From: Eubacteriales bacterium
GTDB taxonomy: Bacteria > Bacillota > Clostridia > Lachnospirales > Lachnospiraceae
Direction: 5' to 3'
Assembly (NCBI GenBank): GCA_030524125.1
Contig: JAUNHB010000010.1
Location: 1 to 50,052, forward strand
Length of the DNA: 50,052 nucleotides
Within the stretch, counting starts at the first letter, position 1. Each line of letters opens with the position of its first letter. This document shows positions 8,060 to 18,323 of the stretch, in pieces. Made by a program: the position numbers and the translations under genes. The notes under the pieces are model-generated. The model saw nothing but the letters and a program-made list of their open reading frames with translations, did no database searches and had not been told where the DNA came from.

Positions 8060-8122
8060 GGGCGGAGTCTTGACTCCGCCCTTGCCCATCGGACAGGGAA
8101 AAATCTTTTCCTGTCCGATGGG
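8060..8122 (+). repeat. Two intercistronic hairpins between lsrB and lsrF
   Basis: GGGCGGAGTC (8060-8069) pairs with GACTCCGCCC (8072-8081). CCCATCGGACAGG (8085-8097) then pairs with CCTGTCCGATGGG (8110-8122), and A/T pairs in the loop extend that stem. No run of T follows, so these are unlikely to be full terminators. They may protect the 3' end of lsrACDB mRNA or reduce downstream expression, as seen for other binding-protein genes. Confidence 0.8.
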
Positions 8123-8158
8123 ACCGGCATCTGAAACAGGAAAGAGAGGACGAGAAAA

Positions 8159-9043
8159 ATGGCAGATAAAGACGGATTAAAAGTGGCAAAGGACTACCAT
8201 GTGGACGTTCCGTTTGCAAATCAGGAGGGCTTCTATGTAAAGGGAGCAAACAGTCTGGACTGGGGCATGAAAAAGCACCTGTCCAATATTTTCAACCCGA
8301 AGAGCGGCAATTCCGTGATGTTCGCGTTTGACCACGGATATTTCATGGGCTCCACGGCAGGACTGGAGAGACTGGATCTCCTTCTTCCGAAGCTGGCTCC
8401 TTATGTGGATGTGTTTATGGGAACGAGAGGCGCCATCCGAAGTTGCGTTCCGCCGGAGATCACCAAGGGCATCGCGCTGCGCGTAAGCTCCGGATCTTCC
8501 ATGATCAACGACGATCTTTCCCATGAGGTTGTGGCTGTGGACATCGAGGATTCTATCCGCATGAACGCCGACTGCATGGCGGTGCAGACCTTTATCGGCG
8601 CGGACGGACAGCTTTCCAGCATCGACAACCTGTCCAGAGTCATCAATGCCGGTATGCGCTACAGCATCCCGACGCTGGGCGTCGTGGCCGTCGGCAAGGA
8701 CATGGAGCGGACCGACCGCTTCTTCAAGCTGGCGACCCGGATCGTGGCCGAGATGGGCGTGCAGCTGGTGAAGACGTACAACTGCGACAACTTTGAGGAG
8801 GTCGTGGCGGCGTGCCCGGTTCCCATCGTCGTGGCGGGAGGCAAGAAGCTTCCGGAGGACGAGGCCTTGACGCTGGCTTACACCGTGATCTCCAAGGGAG
8901 CCCGCGGAGTCGATATGGGAAGAAATATTTTCCAGAGCGAGCATCCGGTAGAGATGGCGCAGGCGGTGGCCAAGGTCGTCCACGAGGGCTTCACGGACAA
9001 GGAAGCGTACGAGTTCTTCCAGGACATCACGCACAAAGGATAA
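8159..9043 (+). CDS. lsrF: 3-hydroxy-5-phosphonooxypentane-2,4-dione thiolase LsrF
   Basis: This 294-residue aldolase-fold enzyme of the AI-2 degradation pathway transfers the acetyl group of the isomerised phospho-AI-2 to CoA, giving acetyl-CoA and dihydroxyacetone phosphate. It aligns nearly end to end with enteric LsrF: SLDWGM, SNIFNPKSG, MFAFDHGYF, VGKDMERTDRFFKLATRI, PIVVAGGKKLPE and GVDMGRNIFQSEHPV. The Schiff-base lysine in the LVKTY motif is K205 here, matching enteric K203. It follows lsrB after two hairpins and is six bases from the AEC transporter gene. Other class I aldolases are conceivable, but similarity and context make LsrF nearly certain. Confidence 0.94.
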   Translation: MADKDGLKVAKDYHVDVPFANQEGFYVKGANSLDWGMKKHLSNIFNPKSGNSVMFAFDHGYFMGSTAGLERLDLLLPKLAPYVDVFMGTRGAIRSCVPPEITKGIALRVSSGSSMINDDLSHEVVAVDIEDSIRMNADCMAVQTFIGADGQLSSIDNLSRVINAGMRYSIPTLGVVAVGKDMERTDRFFKLATRIVAEMGVQLVKTYNCDNFEEVVAACPVPIVVAGGKKLPEDEALTLAYTVISKGARGVDMGRNIFQSEHPVEMAQAVAKVVHEGFTDKEAYEFFQDITHKG

Positions 9044-9049
9044 GGACAG

Positions 9050-9976
9050 ATGGAGCTTGCGGTAATTCGTATGGTGCTTCCGGTGCTGGTCATGATCGGG
9101 ATCGGATATGTCTGCAATCGGAAGCAGATCTTTGATATGAATGGCCTGAAAGGGTTGAAGGCATTGCTGGGAGACATCATGCTCCCGGTGATGCTTTTCA
9201 ACGCTTTTTTCACGGCCTCCTACAGCATCCGCGTGGTCGTGGTCTTTCTCGTGGTCTATCTGGGATTCGGAGCGGCGATCCTTCTGGGCTACGCGCTCCG
9301 GCCCGCCGTGCGGCCCTACGGGAAATATCTGCCGTTTCTGCTCTCCAGCGCGGAGGGCGGGATGCTCGGATACGCCCTGTACGGTCTCATCGTGGGCGGC
9401 CAGTCCGGCTTCGCGGCGGTGGATCTGGGGCAGACGGTGTTCGCCTACACGGTGTGGCTTGGCTGCCTGACCGGGACGGACGGCGGGAAGGCGGATCCGA
9501 AGGCGCTTCTGAAAAATATGTTTTCCAATAAATGTTTTCTCGGGATGGCGCTTGGCATCGTGCTGGGGGCTTCCGGCGTCGGAGGTCTGGTCATGAGCTC
9601 CTTTGCGGGCGGCATCGTGAGCCAGCTGATCGGCACGATCACGGCGCCTATCAGCGCGCTGGTGCTTCTGATGGTGGGATATGAGCTGAATCTGAAAAAG
9701 GAGCTTCTCTGGCCGGTGGCAAAGACGATCGTCCTTCGTCTGGCGGTGATGGCGGCGCTTCTGCTGGCGGCAAACCTGATCATCTTCGGCCTGTTCCCCT
9801 TCGACCGGGAGTTGGAGATCGCGCTGATGATCCTCTACGCGCTGCCCGCGCCTTTTATCATCCCGATCTTCTCCGAGGTGGGGAAGGACGGGGAGTATGT
9901 GTCCACCTGCCTGTCGGCTCACACGCTTGTGACCGTGGCGCTCTACGCGGCCATCGCCGTGTACGGCATGAGCTGA
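9050..9976 (+). CDS. AEC-family (auxin efflux carrier-like) transporter
   Basis: This 308-residue membrane protein has about ten hydrophobic segments in two halves, as in the AEC/bile-acid-arsenite fold. Typical elements are LGDIMLPVMLFNAFF near the start, the central GIVLGASG helix, and a C-terminal LPAPFIIPIFSEVGKDGEYVSTCLSAHTLVT stretch. AEC carriers export organic anions or other small solutes. The ATG is six bases after lsrF and no terminator intervenes, so it should be the last gene of the lsr operon. That placement suggests a substrate linked to AI-2, such as AI-2 itself or a by-product of its breakdown. This is inference; the family assignment is secure and the substrate unknown. Confidence 0.85.
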   Translation: MELAVIRMVLPVLVMIGIGYVCNRKQIFDMNGLKGLKALLGDIMLPVMLFNAFFTASYSIRVVVVFLVVYLGFGAAILLGYALRPAVRPYGKYLPFLLSSAEGGMLGYALYGLIVGGQSGFAAVDLGQTVFAYTVWLGCLTGTDGGKADPKALLKNMFSNKCFLGMALGIVLGASGVGGLVMSSFAGGIVSQLIGTITAPISALVLLMVGYELNLKKELLWPVAKTIVLRLAVMAALLLAANLIIFGLFPFDRELEIALMILYALPAPFIIPIFSEVGKDGEYVSTCLSAHTLVTVALYAAIAVYGMS

Positions 9977-9985
9977 CGAAAACCC

Positions 9986-10014
9986 TTGACAAAGCCTGCT
10001 TTTCCATCTAAACT
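9986..10014 (+). promoter_or_regulatory. Promoter for the T-box leader, cotH-like gene and valS
   Basis: TTGACA (9986-9991), 17 bases and TAAACT (10009-10014) make a plausible sigma-A promoter nine bases after the AEC stop. Initiation near 10021 would give a leader of only about 110 bases before the attenuator T-run. Confidence 0.65.
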
Positions 10015-10020
10015 AAGAAA

Positions 10021-10130
10021 GAATTGCAAAGGCAGGGAAGAAAATACGCGTGCACTGCACGCGCATGTGAACAAAGGTGGTACCGCGATACGTTCGCCCT
10101 TTGCACAGGATTGTGCAAAGGGCGTTTTTT
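10021..10130 (+). promoter_or_regulatory. Short T-box-type tRNA-sensing leader
   Basis: AAAGGTGGTACCGCG (10073-10087) is the conserved T-box sequence. Its UGGU would pair with a tRNA ending in ACCA, compatible with tRNA-Val and others. A 7-bp hairpin (CGCGTGC 10047-10053 with GCACGCG 10057-10063) sits where stem III usually lies, and a terminator follows. From the predicted start only ~50 bases precede the core, so the long stem I with the codon-reading specifier loop is not apparent. Readthrough would feed the cotH-like gene and then valS. Either the specifier arm is lost or I mistook the start point. Confidence 0.75.
10095..10130 (+). terminator. T-box attenuator terminator
   Basis: CGCCCTTTGCACA (10095-10107) and TGTGCAAAGGGCG (10112-10124) form a perfect 13-bp stem with a GGAT loop, followed by six T. 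It is the terminator half of the T-box switch. The next gene begins 40 bases later. Confidence 0.88.
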
Positions 10131-10169
10131 ATATCACAGGATTCTTTTTTAACTTTACAGGAGGTTTGC

Positions 10170-11918
10170 TTGAACAGAAAATATGCAATGGCGGCGGCGA
10201 CCGTTCTTTTGCTGGCGGCGGTCTCCGTCGGAGCCATCCGATGGGGCGTGCGGACGCCGGAGGTCCGCTTCTCCGAGACGGAGGCCTTTCAGGAGGAAGC
10301 CTTTGATCTGACGCTGTCCGGCGGTCTGCTGGGAGGGACGATCTACTATACGCTGGACGGCAGCGATCCGACCCTCGACTCAGAGATCTACACAGGACCG
10401 ATCCGCATCGAGGAAGGGATGCCCCTGAGCGCCACGGTCGTGAAGGCCGCCGCGCTGGAGGCGGGGACGCTCGGGGACGTCTATACCCAGACATATTTCG
10501 TGGGGGAAGGCGTAGACGAGCTCTTCGACGTGATGGTCGTGTCGCTGACGGCGGATCAGGAGGCGCTCTATGATCCGGAGACCGGCATCCTCGCCAATTA
10601 TACGGAAAAGGGAGAGAACGGCGAGTGGGACCGGCAGGCATACATTGAATTTTATGAGTCGGACGGAAGCCTGATGCTCAAACAGGGCACGGGAATCGCC
10701 GTGTCGGGCAACGGTTCGAGGACGTATGACCAGAAGAGCATCAAGCTCATCGCATCCTCCGAGTACGACATGGACCATCCGACCTTCGACTACGATTTCT
10801 TCGACACGGACATGGCGGGAAATACGACCGGCCAGTCCTACAACCGCCTGGTGCTCAGAAACGGCGGCACCGACCACGAGGGAACGATGATCAAATGGAA
10901 CGTGGTCAGCCGTCTGGCCAGAGAGGCCGGGATCGTCTGCGCCGGGGCGAGGCCGGGGATCCTGTTTTTGAACGGGGAATACTACGGGATCATCCAGCTC
11001 CAGGAAAAATACACGGCCTACAACGTGGCGTCCGCCATCGGCGCGCAGAAGGACGACATTGAGAAATACGAGCCCAACGAGGTCAACAGCTCCCGGTTCG
11101 GCGGCTACTACAACCGCCTGCACTCGGATCTCAACGATCCGGAGCGGCAGGAAAAGCTGGAGGAGTCGGTGGACATGCCGGACATGCTCCGCCACTACGC
11201 GGTCAATCTGATCATGAACAACGTGGACTGGCCGTTTCACAATTTTCTGTCGTGGAAATGCGCGGAGGGCAGCGCGAGCGCGTACGGGGACGGCCGGGTC
11301 CGGTTCTTCCTGTACGATCTGGACGCGGTGTATCAGGATACGAGCGACCTGGAGACGCAGAACAGCTTTGATTCTCTGATGGACGAACCCATCGAGGATA
11401 TGACCGACACGCTGTCGCTGCTCATGCAGTCGGACAAATACCGCACGCAGTTTGTCAATCTGGTCTGCGATCTGACGTCCACGGTCTACGACGAGGACCA
11501 TGTGCTGCAGATCATCGATGAGGAAAATGAAAAAATCGCCCGCTCCATGGCGCTTTATTATACGGAAGCCGAGCGGCAGCGGCAGAGCGGGGCCGTGGCC
11601 GAGATGAAGGCGATGGTCTCCGAAAGCTGCAGCCGCGTCCGCGAGGGACTGAAGACGCATCTGGGGGCGGAGGATCCGTATGTCCTGACGGTGGAAGCGC
11701 CGGAGGGGACGGAGATTTCTTTCAGCCGGATCAGTCTGTCCGGAGGGGAGAGCTACACCGGGACCTATTACCACAACTATCCGCTGACGCTGACCGCGTC
11801 CGGCGCGGACCGTTATCACTGGCTGGTGAACGGCGTCCGGACGGACGCGCAGGAGCTTCTGCTGGATGAAAGCATGACTGGCGACGCCGTGGAGATCCGG
11901 CTTGTCGCAGAAGAATAA
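10170..11918 (+). CDS. CotH-kinase family protein with chitobiase-like N-terminal domain
   Basis: This 582-residue predicted exported or membrane-anchored protein starts with an N-terminal hydrophobic segment (about residues 6-24). A chitobiase/beta-hexosaminidase C-terminal-like domain follows (about 35-110, with GTIYYTLDGSDPT). The CotH-kinase domain comes next (about 160-480), with NGGTDHEGTMIKWNVV, FLNGEYYGIIQLQEKY and the acidic YDLD motif at 382-385, where CotH metal/catalytic aspartates reside. A beta-rich tail closes it. CotH proteins are atypical kinases; Bacillus CotH phosphorylates spore coat proteins. TTG 10170 is chosen because AGGAGG precedes it and it is the first start after the terminator. 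It lies between the T-box leader and valS with no terminator before valS, an odd arrangement. Confidence 0.87.
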   Translation: MNRKYAMAAATVLLLAAVSVGAIRWGVRTPEVRFSETEAFQEEAFDLTLSGGLLGGTIYYTLDGSDPTLDSEIYTGPIRIEEGMPLSATVVKAAALEAGTLGDVYTQTYFVGEGVDELFDVMVVSLTADQEALYDPETGILANYTEKGENGEWDRQAYIEFYESDGSLMLKQGTGIAVSGNGSRTYDQKSIKLIASSEYDMDHPTFDYDFFDTDMAGNTTGQSYNRLVLRNGGTDHEGTMIKWNVVSRLAREAGIVCAGARPGILFLNGEYYGIIQLQEKYTAYNVASAIGAQKDDIEKYEPNEVNSSRFGGYYNRLHSDLNDPERQEKLEESVDMPDMLRHYAVNLIMNNVDWPFHNFLSWKCAEGSASAYGDGRVRFFLYDLDAVYQDTSDLETQNSFDSLMDEPIEDMTDTLSLLMQSDKYRTQFVNLVCDLTSTVYDEDHVLQIIDEENEKIARSMALYYTEAERQRQSGAVAEMKAMVSESCSRVREGLKTHLGAEDPYVLTVEAPEGTEISFSRISLSGGESYTGTYYHNYPLTLTASGADRYHWLVNGVRTDAQELLLDESMTGDAVEIRLVAEE

Positions 11919-11958
11919 TAGAAGAATAGAGTAAAAGAAGATAAAGGAGAGAGAACAG

Positions 11959-14598
<2,640 letters not shown>

Positions 14599-14599
14599 T

Positions 14600-15901
14600 A
14601 TGACGTACGAAGAGGCGGTGGCGTACATCGAGAGTACGCCCAAATTCACAAAGAAAAATTCTCTCGCCAACACAAGGGCCGCGCTGGACGCGCTGGGAGC
14701 CCCCGACCGGACTTTTAAGATCATCCATGTGGCCGGTTCCAACGGAAAAGGATCGGTGTGCGCCTATCTGGCCTCGATCCTTGAGACGGCGGGGAAGCGG
14801 ACCGGGCTCTTTACGTCCCCTCATCTGGTGGACATCCGGGAGCGCTTCCTGACAGACCGCCGGATGGCGGACGAGGAGCAGTTCCTCGCAAGCTTCACGC
14901 GGGTGATGGACGTGGTGGAACGGCTCTGCCGGGAGCGGCCGGAGGAGTTCTTCCATCCCACCTACTTTGAGCTTTTGTTTCTGATGGGCATGGATCTCTT
15001 CGCGAGAGCGGGCATGGAGTACGTAGTGCTGGAGACGGGGCTTGGCGGGCGGCTGGATCAGACCAACGCCATTGAGCATCCGCTGGTGACGGTCATCACG
15101 TCTATCAGCCTTGAGCATACGGAATATCTGGGAAATACCTTCGCCGAGATCGCGGCGGAGAAGGCCGGGATCATCAAGGAAGGATGCCCGGTAGTCTACG
15201 ACGCCACGCGTCCCGACGTGGAGGAGGTCATCCTGAGGAAGGCAAAGGAGATGCACGCCAGAGCCTATGGGATCCGCCCGGATATGTATAAAATTTTGAT
15301 GAACACCGAGAAAACCATTGATTTTTCAATGGATACTGGGTATTATGATGCTATGGATCTGTCCATAGAAAGCGTTGCGGAGTACCAGATCATGAACGCC
15401 TGCGAGGCGGTGACGGCGGCCTTTGCCATGAATATCGGACTGACAGAGGAGGATATTCACAGGGGGATCGCCCGTATGCACTGGCAGGGGCGGATGGAGA
15501 CGGCGCTTCCGGGCGTGATCATGGACGGCGCCCACAACGATTCCGGCGTGGAGGAGTTTGTGCGGACTGTCCGGAAGTTCCAGAAGGATAAGAAGATCAC
15601 CATTTTATTTTCCTGCGTGAAGGAGAAGGACTACGAGGGCATGATCCGCACGATCTGCGAGAATCTGACCTTTGAGAGCGCGGTGATCACACAGGTGGAA
15701 TCGGACCGGTACGTGCCCTGCGGGGAGCTGGCCGGGATCTTCCGAAAATATACGGCGCGGCCGGTGACGGAGCAGGAGTCGGTCAAGGCTGCGTTTGAGG
15801 AGGCGCTTTCGAGGCGGGGAGACGGACTTTTGTTCTGCGTCGGTTCTCTCTATCTGGTGGGCAGCTTAAAGAGTCTTATAAGGAGCGGAAGCTATGCTTG
15901 A
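14600..15901 (+). CDS. folC: Folylpolyglutamate synthase / dihydrofolate synthase
   Basis: This 433-residue Mur-ligase-family enzyme adds glutamate to folates (and often to dihydropteroate) using ATP. The P-loop is GSNGKGS (about residues 50-56), followed by TSPHL, the central ETGLGGRLDQTNA motif, SLEHTEYLG, and the C-terminal domain with DGAHN. The length fits FolC. The ATG at 14600 lies one base after the valS stop and uses a GGAG ribosome site inside valS, so the two genes are probably coupled; a valS-folC pair is common in Firmicutes. Its last eight bases overlap the start of the next small gene. Whether it is mono- or bifunctional cannot be read by eye. Confidence 0.95.
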   Translation: MTYEEAVAYIESTPKFTKKNSLANTRAALDALGAPDRTFKIIHVAGSNGKGSVCAYLASILETAGKRTGLFTSPHLVDIRERFLTDRRMADEEQFLASFTRVMDVVERLCRERPEEFFHPTYFELLFLMGMDLFARAGMEYVVLETGLGGRLDQTNAIEHPLVTVITSISLEHTEYLGNTFAEIAAEKAGIIKEGCPVVYDATRPDVEEVILRKAKEMHARAYGIRPDMYKILMNTEKTIDFSMDTGYYDAMDLSIESVAEYQIMNACEAVTAAFAMNIGLTEEDIHRGIARMHWQGRMETALPGVIMDGAHNDSGVEEFVRTVRKFQKDKKITILFSCVKEKDYEGMIRTICENLTFESAVITQVESDRYVPCGELAGIFRKYTARPVTEQESVKAAFEEALSRRGDGLLFCVGSLYLVGSLKSLIRSGSYA

Positions 15902-16037
15902 TTTTGAAGAAGAGTTGAAGAAGTTTCGTCCCAGCCCCGAGATCGATCAGGTGGAGGACAGCGTGTACAGCAACAATCTGGCGGATGTGACGGATCTGCT
16001 GGACGAGATGCTCAAAGAGATGAAGAAACGTCAGTAG
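15894..16037 (+). CDS. Small acidic protein, 47 residues
   Basis: The product is 47 residues, strongly acidic with a basic end (DLLDEMLKEMKKRQ) and probably helical. No signal peptide, membrane segment or known motif is visible. The ATG overlaps the end of folC by eight bases and has AAGGAGCGG about 6 bases upstream, so translation is plausible and probably coupled to folC. It ends 13 bases before the zinc-ribbon/TPR gene, so it belongs to the valS-folC-TPR transcript. I do not recognise the family. Conservation in related genomes would be the best evidence that it is real. Confidence 0.65.
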   Translation: MLDFEEELKKFRPSPEIDQVEDSVYSNNLADVTDLLDEMLKEMKKRQ

Positions 16038-16050
16038 AAAAGGTGGATAT

Positions 16051-17415
16051 ATGAAGTGTTTTAACTGCGGGGCAGTTCTGAAAAGTACGGACTACTGCAG
16101 CCAGTGCGGGGCGGATGTGAAGCTTTACCGCCGGATGCTCCAGCTGTCCAACGCTTACTATAACGAAGGGCTTGAGAAAGCCAGAGTACGGGACCTGTCT
16201 GGGGCGGTCATATCGCTGCGCCAGAGTCTGAGGCTGAATAAGAAGAACACCGATGCCAGAAATCTTCTCGGGCTGGTCTCTTTTGAGATGGGCGAGGTGG
16301 TGGAGGCGCTGTCCCAGTGGATCATCAGCCGCAGCTTTCAGGGGCAGAAAAACCTGGCGGATCACTACATCGAATCGGTGCAGAGCAATCCGGCGAAGCT
16401 GGACACCATCAACACGACGATCCGCAAATACAACCAGTCGCTGGTCTACTGCGAGCAGCAGAGCTACGATCTGGCCATCATCCAGCTCAAAAAGGTGCTG
16501 TCCATGAACATGAACCTGCTGGACGGGCATCTGCTTCTGGCGCTTCTCTATATGAAAGCGGAGAACTATGGGCGGGCTAGGAACGAGCTTCGCCGGGTGC
16601 TGGCCATCGACCGGACCAACACGAGAGCGCTGCGCTACATGAAGGAGGTGGACGCGGCCGGCGGAAAGCAGGCCGAGAAGGAGACGGTCGTCCAGAGCAA
16701 GGACGCCATCGCCTACACCAGCGGAAACGAGACGATCATCCAGCCGGTGGGCGTGAAGGACAACTCCGGGCTTCACTCGGTGCTCAACGTGGTCATCGGA
16801 CTGGCCATCGGAGCGGCGGTCATGTGGTTTCTGGTCCTTCCGGCCCAGCAGCAGATGAGAAACGGAGAGCTCAACGACGCGGTGGCGGAATACAGCGATC
16901 AGCTGGACTCCAGGACGGCGGCGCTGGAGGCGCTGCAGTCCGAGATGGACGGCATGGAGCAGAGGGTGCAGGAGGCCGAGCAGACGGCGCAGGACGCGCA
17001 GACGCAGCTTGACAGCCAGCAGGCCCTTCTGGCAGCCTACCGGGCTTATGCGGAAGGGAACGCCGCGGAGGCGCTGACCCAGCTGGAGACGGTGGAGCAG
17101 GACGGCCTGAGCGACGACGCGCAGGCGCTCTACGATTTTGTGTTCTCGGAGGTGGGAACCCAGGCGGTGCGGGAGCTGTACCAGACCGGGTACGCGGCCT
17201 ATGAGAGCGGTGATTACGCCACGGCGATCGCCGACCTGCAGAAATGCTACGAGCTGGACAACAGCCAGGGCGACGCCCTGTATTTCCTTGCCAGAGCGTA
17301 CCACCGCTCGGGCGATACGGAGAACGCGAAGACTTACTATCAGAAGGTGGTGGAGGAGCTGCCGGGGACCAGAAGAGCGACGGACGCGCAGTCCTTCTTA
17401 GACGGACTCCAGTAG
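16051..17415 (+). CDS. Zinc-ribbon, TPR-repeat membrane protein
   Basis: This 454-residue protein has a clear mosaic: an N-terminal zinc ribbon with C3, C6, C16 and C19; TPR-like helical repeats (about 30-205); one transmembrane segment (about 243-265); a coiled coil (about 280-335); and another TPR set (about 340-450, with YAAYESGDYATAIADLQKCYELD). The zinc ribbon and first TPRs should be cytosolic and the coiled coil and second TPRs outside. TPR proteins act as scaffolds; no enzymatic motif is present. AAGGTGG precedes the ATG. It closes the valS-folC transcript and is followed by a terminator hairpin. The function is not known to me. Confidence 0.83.
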   Translation: MKCFNCGAVLKSTDYCSQCGADVKLYRRMLQLSNAYYNEGLEKARVRDLSGAVISLRQSLRLNKKNTDARNLLGLVSFEMGEVVEALSQWIISRSFQGQKNLADHYIESVQSNPAKLDTINTTIRKYNQSLVYCEQQSYDLAIIQLKKVLSMNMNLLDGHLLLALLYMKAENYGRARNELRRVLAIDRTNTRALRYMKEVDAAGGKQAEKETVVQSKDAIAYTSGNETIIQPVGVKDNSGLHSVLNVVIGLAIGAAVMWFLVLPAQQQMRNGELNDAVAEYSDQLDSRTAALEALQSEMDGMEQRVQEAEQTAQDAQTQLDSQQALLAAYRAYAEGNAAEALTQLETVEQDGLSDDAQALYDFVFSEVGTQAVRELYQTGYAAYESGDYATAIADLQKCYELDNSQGDALYFLARAYHRSGDTENAKTYYQKVVEELPGTRRATDAQSFLDGLQ

Positions 17416-17454
17416 ACGCGCAGAAAAACATACAAAAGAGAAACCCTGAAGGAA

Positions 17455-17503
17455 GGGCGCTGCGATCAGCAGCGTCCTTTTGTCGTCTCAAAAGACGACA
17501 AAA
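17455..17503 (+). terminator. Terminator hairpin plus adjacent perfect palindrome before spoIIAA
   Basis: GGGCGCTGC (17455-17463) pairs with GCAGCGTCC (17469-17477) and is followed by four T, ending the TPR transcript. The T-run is itself the first arm of a second hairpin: TTTTGTCGTCT (17478-17488) with AGACGACAAAA (17493-17503), loop CAAA. Each arm contains TTTGTCG, the first seven bases of the Spo0A box. The palindrome ends about 60 bases before spoIIAA, so a regulatory role is possible. Confidence 0.65.
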
Positions 17504-17562
17504 AGGACGAAGGATCGCACTGCGGCGAAGCGTCGCTGAAAAGAGAAAGGAGAATGAGAGCT

Positions 17563-17880
17563 ATGACTATGCTGCAGAGGCAGGGAGGGCGGGTGGTCGT
17601 CCGCCTTCCGGAGGAGGTGGACCATCACCACACGGAGGAGATCCGCCGGCAGGTGGACAGGATCGTGAGGGAGGAGCCGGTGACGGAGGTGGAATTTGAC
17701 TTTTCGGAGACGGCCTTCATGGACAGCGCGGGGATCGGCATGCTGATCGGGAGACATCAGATCATGCGGGCGGTGGGCGGCCGGGTGACGGTTAGTCATA
17801 TGAGAAGCCAGATCCGGAGGATTCTCGAACTGTCCGGAATCCAGAAGTATATTTCTTTGGGCGAGGAGGAGAGCAAATGA
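17563..17880 (+). CDS. spoIIAA: Anti-anti-sigma factor SpoIIAA
   Basis: This 105-residue single STAS-domain protein frees sigma-F from SpoIIAB in the forespore when dephosphorylated. The motif FMDSAGIGMLIG carries the phosphorylatable serine, S55 here (Bacillus S58). The conserved EEVDHHH near the start and VGGRVTVSHM are typical. ATG 17563 is preferred because it lies 10 bases after AAAGGAG; the ATG at 17554 is only one base from that site. The stop overlaps the spoIIAB start (ATGA). Order, coupling and size match the spoIIA operon of Bacillus and Clostridium. Confidence 0.95.
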   Translation: MTMLQRQGGRVVVRLPEEVDHHHTEEIRRQVDRIVREEPVTEVEFDFSETAFMDSAGIGMLIGRHQIMRAVGGRVTVSHMRSQIRRILELSGIQKYISLGEEESK

Positions 17881-18305
17881 ACAATGAAATGACGCTGGCG
17901 TTTGACAGCATCTCGGAGAACGAAGGATTTGCGAGGGTGGCGGTGGCGGCCTTTGTGACGCAGCTGGATCCCACGCTGGAGGAGGTGGCGGACATCAAGA
18001 CCGCCGTGTCGGAGGCCGTGACCAACGCCATCATCCACGGCTATCCGGAGGGAGTACATACGGTAGTGATCCGAAGCCGCCTGACGGATTCCGTGGTGGA
18101 GATCTGGGTCACGGACGAGGGAGTGGGGATCGAAAACGTCCGGCGCGCCATGGAGCCTCTGTACACCAGCAGGCCGGAGCAGGAGCGCTCCGGGCTCGGC
18201 TTCCTGTTCATGGAAGCCTTCATGGACGAGGTGCATGTGGAATCGTCCCCGGGGATGGGAACGACGGTCTATCTGCGCAAGCAGATCGGAAGGAGAGAGG
18301 GTTGA
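17877..18305 (+). CDS. spoIIAB: Anti-sigma F factor / SpoIIAA kinase SpoIIAB
   Basis: This 142-residue GHKL-fold protein binds and inhibits sigma-F and phosphorylates SpoIIAA. The N-box EAVTNAIIHGY, the G1 box VTDEGVGI and the SGLGFLFMEAF lid region are all present, so ATP binding should be intact. It starts inside the spoIIAA stop codon and is followed 18 bases later by sigF; the GGGAGG near its end serves the next gene. Length and motifs are normal for the family. It acts in the predivisional cell and forespore cytosol. Confidence 0.96.
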   Translation: MNNEMTLAFDSISENEGFARVAVAAFVTQLDPTLEEVADIKTAVSEAVTNAIIHGYPEGVHTVVIRSRLTDSVVEIWVTDEGVGIENVRRAMEPLYTSRPEQERSGLGFLFMEAFMDEVHVESSPGMGTTVYLRKQIGRREG

Positions 18306-18323
18306 CGGGAGGTTTCTGCCTTT

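Noticed and set aside
8060-8122. Factor-independent terminator between lsrB and lsrF
   Set aside because: Both stems lack a following T-run, and lsrF belongs functionally to the same operon.
8177-9922. Long open frame on the reverse strand across lsrF and the AEC gene
   Set aside because: It is a shadow of GC-rich codon use. The translation is His/Arg/Gln-rich with no domain and no ribosome site, while the forward genes match known families.
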